A stretch of DNA of 17,513 nt from Desulforhopalus sp. (lineage in GTDB: Bacteria > Desulfobacterota > Desulfobulbia > Desulfobulbales > Desulfocapsaceae). Below are positions 15,091-17,513 of the stretch, piece after piece. A model generated the notes under the pieces. It had not been told where the DNA came from, did not search any database, and worked only from the letters and a program-made list of their open reading frames with translations. The stretch is taken from positions 1-17,513 of the forward strand of contig JALNVI010000063.1 of assembly GCA_023231425.1 (NCBI GenBank), written 5' to 3'. The translations under genes and the position numbers were made by a program. Every line of letters begins with the position of its first letter. Position 1 is the stretch's first letter.

Positions 15091-15410
15091 CTTTATATGT
15101 GAATCATGTAATTTTTCAAAAAAACCGTGGAAACAAAAAATATTTTTAAAATTAAACAGGAAATTACTGTTGCTATATCTCCATTTTTCGCGGTGAAACT
15201 CTTTATCTTTCCCATAACTTTTTGAAAAGTTACTGAATAATCCTGTTTGGTCGCCGTCTTTTTTATAGCGAAAAGTATCCTGACACATAGGGGCTGGCCG
15301 TAAACCGCTGCCGTGGTCGGAAGAAGCTCCTTGCACTGATGCGAATCATGGGAGTAATGTTGTTGTTTCCTGAGGTCTGGAATAAACAACATGAGGGGAT
15401 TGAAACAAAA
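15091..15410 (+). other. AT-rich leader region of the Nramp gene
   Basis: These 320 bp hold no convincing gene. They contain a dyad at 15215-15232 (separate entry), A/T runs near 15115-15150 and a GC-richer block at about 15288-15330. I compared that block by eye with Mn, Ni/Co, Mg, fluoride and cyclic-di-GMP riboswitch patterns and found no match. The Nramp frame stays open back to ATG 15339, so part of this stretch could be coding. Confidence 0.5.
15215..15232. promoter_or_regulatory. Palindromic candidate operator upstream of the Nramp gene
   Basis: TAACTTTTTGAAAAGTTA has perfect 8-bp half-sites (TAACTTTT / AAAAGTTA) around TG. It sits about 180 bp before the chosen start. It does not resemble the classical Fur box or the known MntR sites, so any binding protein is unknown. 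It could also be a chance AT-rich dyad. Confidence 0.35.
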
Positions 15411-16670
15411 ATGGAAAAAGTGGCGAAACTCACCATGGACGACAAAAAGAAATTGCCTTTCAGGACAGTGCTGCGTTTTTTGGGGCCAGGTTTTTTAGTT
15501 ACTGTTGGCTTCATTGATCCAGGAAACTGGGCTACTAATATCGAAGGCGGATCGAAATACGGCTATGATCTGTTGTGGGTTATAACTCTCAGTACCATTA
15601 TGCTGATCATTATCCAGAACATGTCGGCCAGGCTGGGGATTGCCACTGGCAAATCACTTGCGGTTAATATCCGTGAAAACTTCTCCAGGCCGGTGGTTTA
15701 TCTGCTTGGCATTACCATTGTTTTGGCCTGCGTGGCCACTGATGTTGCCGAACTGCTGGGCGGGGCGATCGGTTTCAACCTGCTCCTTGGTACCCCTTTA
15801 TGGCTGGGAGCTTTTATTACCGTGGTCTTTGAGGTTGTGATGATTATCAGCCTGAGATATCATCGACTTGAGGCCGCAATCATCGGTTTTTTGGCAATCA
15901 TCGGGATCTGTTATATCATTGAAATACTTATTGTCAAACCCGACTGGGCACTGCTTGCCCCGGCCCTTGTCATTCCAAGGGTGAACAGCAGCAGTATCTA
16001 TGTAGCGATGGGTATTCTCGGGGCAGTGGTTATGCCCCATAATATTTTCCTCCACTCCAATGTTATTCACAGCAGAGAATGGGGAAACTCGGAAGAGGGT
16101 AAAAAAAAGCTGCTTAAATATGAGAAGATAGATACCAGTGTGGCAATGATTATGGGCTGGATTGTTAACTCAGCAATGATCATCGTTGCTGCTGCTGTCT
16201 TTGCCCGGCACGGTATAGCCGTAGACAGTATCGAACAGGCTTCGGAAACCCTGAAACCTCTTGCTGGACCTTTAGCCGGTTTTCTTTTTGCGCTGGCCCT
16301 TGTTTTCGCTGGAGTCGGCTCATCGGTCACGTCTTCAATGGCCGAAGTGAATGTCATCACTGGTTTTCTGGGTAAGCCGGAGGATCCCCGGACCTTTCTC
16401 TATAAGATTTCTGTATTTATTACCGCTGTCCCGTCGTTTTTTATTATTATGTCCGGGATGGATACCTTCCGAATTCTTATCTTCAGTCAGGTTGTTCTCA
16501 GTATTCAGTTGCCCTTTACCCTGATTCCACTGTTAATCCTTTGCCGTAAAGGGGGCATAATGGCAAGTTTCAGGAGCGATACCAAAGAATTTTGTGCCGC
16601 GGTCCTGATCTCGGCAATTGTCATCGCTTTAAACCTTTATCTGCTCTACTCGACAGTCACCGGAGAATGA
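15411..16670 (+). CDS. Nramp-family divalent metal transporter (MntH-like)
   Basis: 419 residues from ATG 15411. This start is chosen because GAGGGG lies 12 nt upstream and the protein then begins in the family-typical place; ATG 15339 would add 24 residues with no SD. Nramp proteins import Mn2+ or Fe2+ with protons. The TM1 metal motif is FIDPGNW (Asp36, Asn39) and the TM6 motif is AVVMPHN (Ala205, Met208, His210), the residues that bind metal in LeuT-fold Nramps. Presence of the Met argues for a transition-metal transporter rather than a Mg2+-type relative. About eleven hydrophobic segments run through the protein. The UspA gene follows after 4 nt. Placement next to a Mn-dependent pyrophosphatase is suggestive, but the two genes are separated by a terminator and repeat copy F. 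Confidence 0.9.
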   Translation: MEKVAKLTMDDKKKLPFRTVLRFLGPGFLVTVGFIDPGNWATNIEGGSKYGYDLLWVITLSTIMLIIIQNMSARLGIATGKSLAVNIRENFSRPVVYLLGITIVLACVATDVAELLGGAIGFNLLLGTPLWLGAFITVVFEVVMIISLRYHRLEAAIIGFLAIIGICYIIEILIVKPDWALLAPALVIPRVNSSSIYVAMGILGAVVMPHNIFLHSNVIHSREWGNSEEGKKKLLKYEKIDTSVAMIMGWIVNSAMIIVAAAVFARHGIAVDSIEQASETLKPLAGPLAGFLFALALVFAGVGSSVTSSMAEVNVITGFLGKPEDPRTFLYKISVFITAVPSFFIIMSGMDTFRILIFSQVVLSIQLPFTLIPLLILCRKGGIMASFRSDTKEFCAAVLISAIVIALNLYLLYSTVTGE

Positions 16671-16674
16671 TCCC

Positions 16675-17106
16675 GTGCAAATTTATAAAAAAATTCTAGT
16701 GACCATTGATTGTTCAGATGTCGATGGTCCGATTCTTACCCATGTCGGGGCACTGGCTCAGCAGAATAATGCCCAGGTTGTGCTCATGCACGTCATTCAT
16801 GCCCATACCCTTGACCAGGACCGAGTCTTGCGTGATAAATCCTCACTTGCCATGGAAAATTACCTGGCCAGGATGAAAGGGCTGGGTGTTGATGCCCGGT
16901 CAATCATTAAAAGCGGTGAACCCGAGGATGAAATACTGAAAGAAGTTGAAACTGGCGATTACGATCTGGTGGCGATGGCAACGCATGGCCACAATTTTTT
17001 GGGAGACATTCTGTTTGGCAGCGTTTCCGACAGTCTTAAACACAAAATCAGTATCCCGCTATTATTACTTAAATATGGAGAGAAAATTGTAAAAACCAAA
17101 GAATAA
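16675..17106 (+). CDS. Universal stress protein, UspA family
   Basis: 143 residues, single Usp domain. It begins KKILVTIDCSD, the usual first strand with the nucleotide-contacting Asp. Near the end the sequence MATHGHNFLGDILFGSVSDS fits the ATP-binding pattern of MJ0577-type Usps (G, nine residues, GS), except that the first glycine of that pattern is Ala. The start is GTG 16675 with GGAGA 8 nt upstream, inside the end of the Nramp gene and 4 nt after its stop. The two are almost certainly one operon. Nucleotide binding and a role in stress or transporter control are family-based inference. No good terminator is visible after it. Confidence 0.9.
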   Translation: MQIYKKILVTIDCSDVDGPILTHVGALAQQNNAQVVLMHVIHAHTLDQDRVLRDKSSLAMENYLARMKGLGVDARSIIKSGEPEDEILKEVETGDYDLVAMATHGHNFLGDILFGSVSDSLKHKISIPLLLLKYGEKIVKTKE

Positions 17107-17412
17107 ATGGACCTTTTGTCTGTTTCTTAAATACTCATATTTTTTTACATCTAGAAATCAGAAGATCCTTTCTGTGAGCGAATATTCTGAGTTCTCTCCC
17201 CCCTGTTAAACGCTCCGAGAACCGGAATACCTTACTCTTTTTTTTGAGAGGGTCGCGATAAAACTGGAAAATCGAATCGTTACTTTTTTGCTCTGATCAG
17301 AAAGAACAGCTTTCTACTGTGGAACTGCTCTGAAACATTACCGCTGATGTTGACCTTATTTTTGTCAATATTGGGTTTGTCCGGATCGGGAGCTGCTTAA
17401 TCTGTTTCCTTA
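17107..17412. other. Gap after the UspA gene without a recognised gene
   Basis: These 306 bp are AT-rich with several T-runs. Small dyads exist (TCTGATCAGA at 17292-17301; AGAAAG-AACAG-CTTTCT at 17299-17315), but no terminator, tRNA or convincing reading frame is visible. Repeat copy G starts at its right end. Confidence 0.5.
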
Positions 17413-17513
17413 TGGGTAACATGGAGTAATCTTGTATTTCGTTTATATTCGAGGCACAGGAGGAAATTTACCACAGGCATATGTTTGATCACGGAGTCTA
17501 TCGCTTACCTGGA
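17413..17513 (+). repeat. MITE-like dispersed repeat, copy G (cut by window end)
   Basis: The left arm starts TGGGTAACATGGAGTAATC and carries the arm motif (17431-17450, one change) and GAGGAAATTTACCACAGG. One 18-bp unit CGGAGTCTATCGCTTACC lies at 17492-17509, and TGGA opens a second one. The right arm is outside the window. Confidence 0.88.

Noticed and set aside
15288..15330. GC-richer block before the Nramp gene as a riboswitch
   Set aside because: It shows none of the conserved strings of the Mn, Ni/Co, Mg, fluoride or c-di-GMP riboswitches that I could recall, and no clear terminator follows it.
16790..16800. A TCATTCA half-site inside the UspA gene as a third regulator site
   Set aside because: It is a single half-site within a coding region with no partner at the 4-bp spacing.

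Overview
The window looks like chromosomal DNA of a sulfur-cycle deltaproteobacterium (Desulfobulbales-like). This rests on my recognition of protein sequences plus gene content (GreA, EttA, family II pyrophosphatase, M18 aminopeptidase, Nramp, and a FadR-like TetR regulator). Genus is not determinable by eye. I see no tRNA, rRNA, CRISPR array, phage module or transposase gene.

Layout, left to right: the last 31 codons of a DegT/DnrJ/EryC1 aminotransferase; a very large secreted TPR plus beta-barrel outer-membrane protein, probably for polysaccharide export; greA with a clear terminator; a minus-strand TetR regulator with its own operator; a purD-purE gene fusion followed immediately by a TsaC/Sua5-type tRNA-modification gene. 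Next come, on the minus strand, ettA, an M18 aminopeptidase and an overlapping membrane-anchored protein of unknown function. The right end is a Mn-dependent pyrophosphatase gene with a strong terminator, then an Nramp metal transporter and a UspA protein as a two-gene operon.

The most striking content is not a gene. Seven copies (A to G) of one dispersed, MITE-like repeat occupy nearly every substantial intergenic gap. Each has imperfect terminal inverted repeats around AGGGTACCTTGAATAA and conserved arms of about 60 bp, around a centre that changes from copy to copy: an 18-bp tandem repeat with 0, 2 or 4 units, unique inserts, or deletions. Copy A appears to have become part of a gene. It supplies the ribosome binding site, the start codon and the start of the signal peptide of the outer-membrane protein. 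No mobilising enzyme is visible in the window.

A second thread is regulatory. An 18-bp operator TGAATGA-N4-TCATTCA lies over the tetR promoter. A near-identical site lies just downstream of a good promoter for the pyrophosphatase gene 7.5 kb away. This suggests a regulon linking fatty-acid activation, which releases pyrophosphate, with pyrophosphate hydrolysis. Everything here was read by eye; no database search or alignment program was run.
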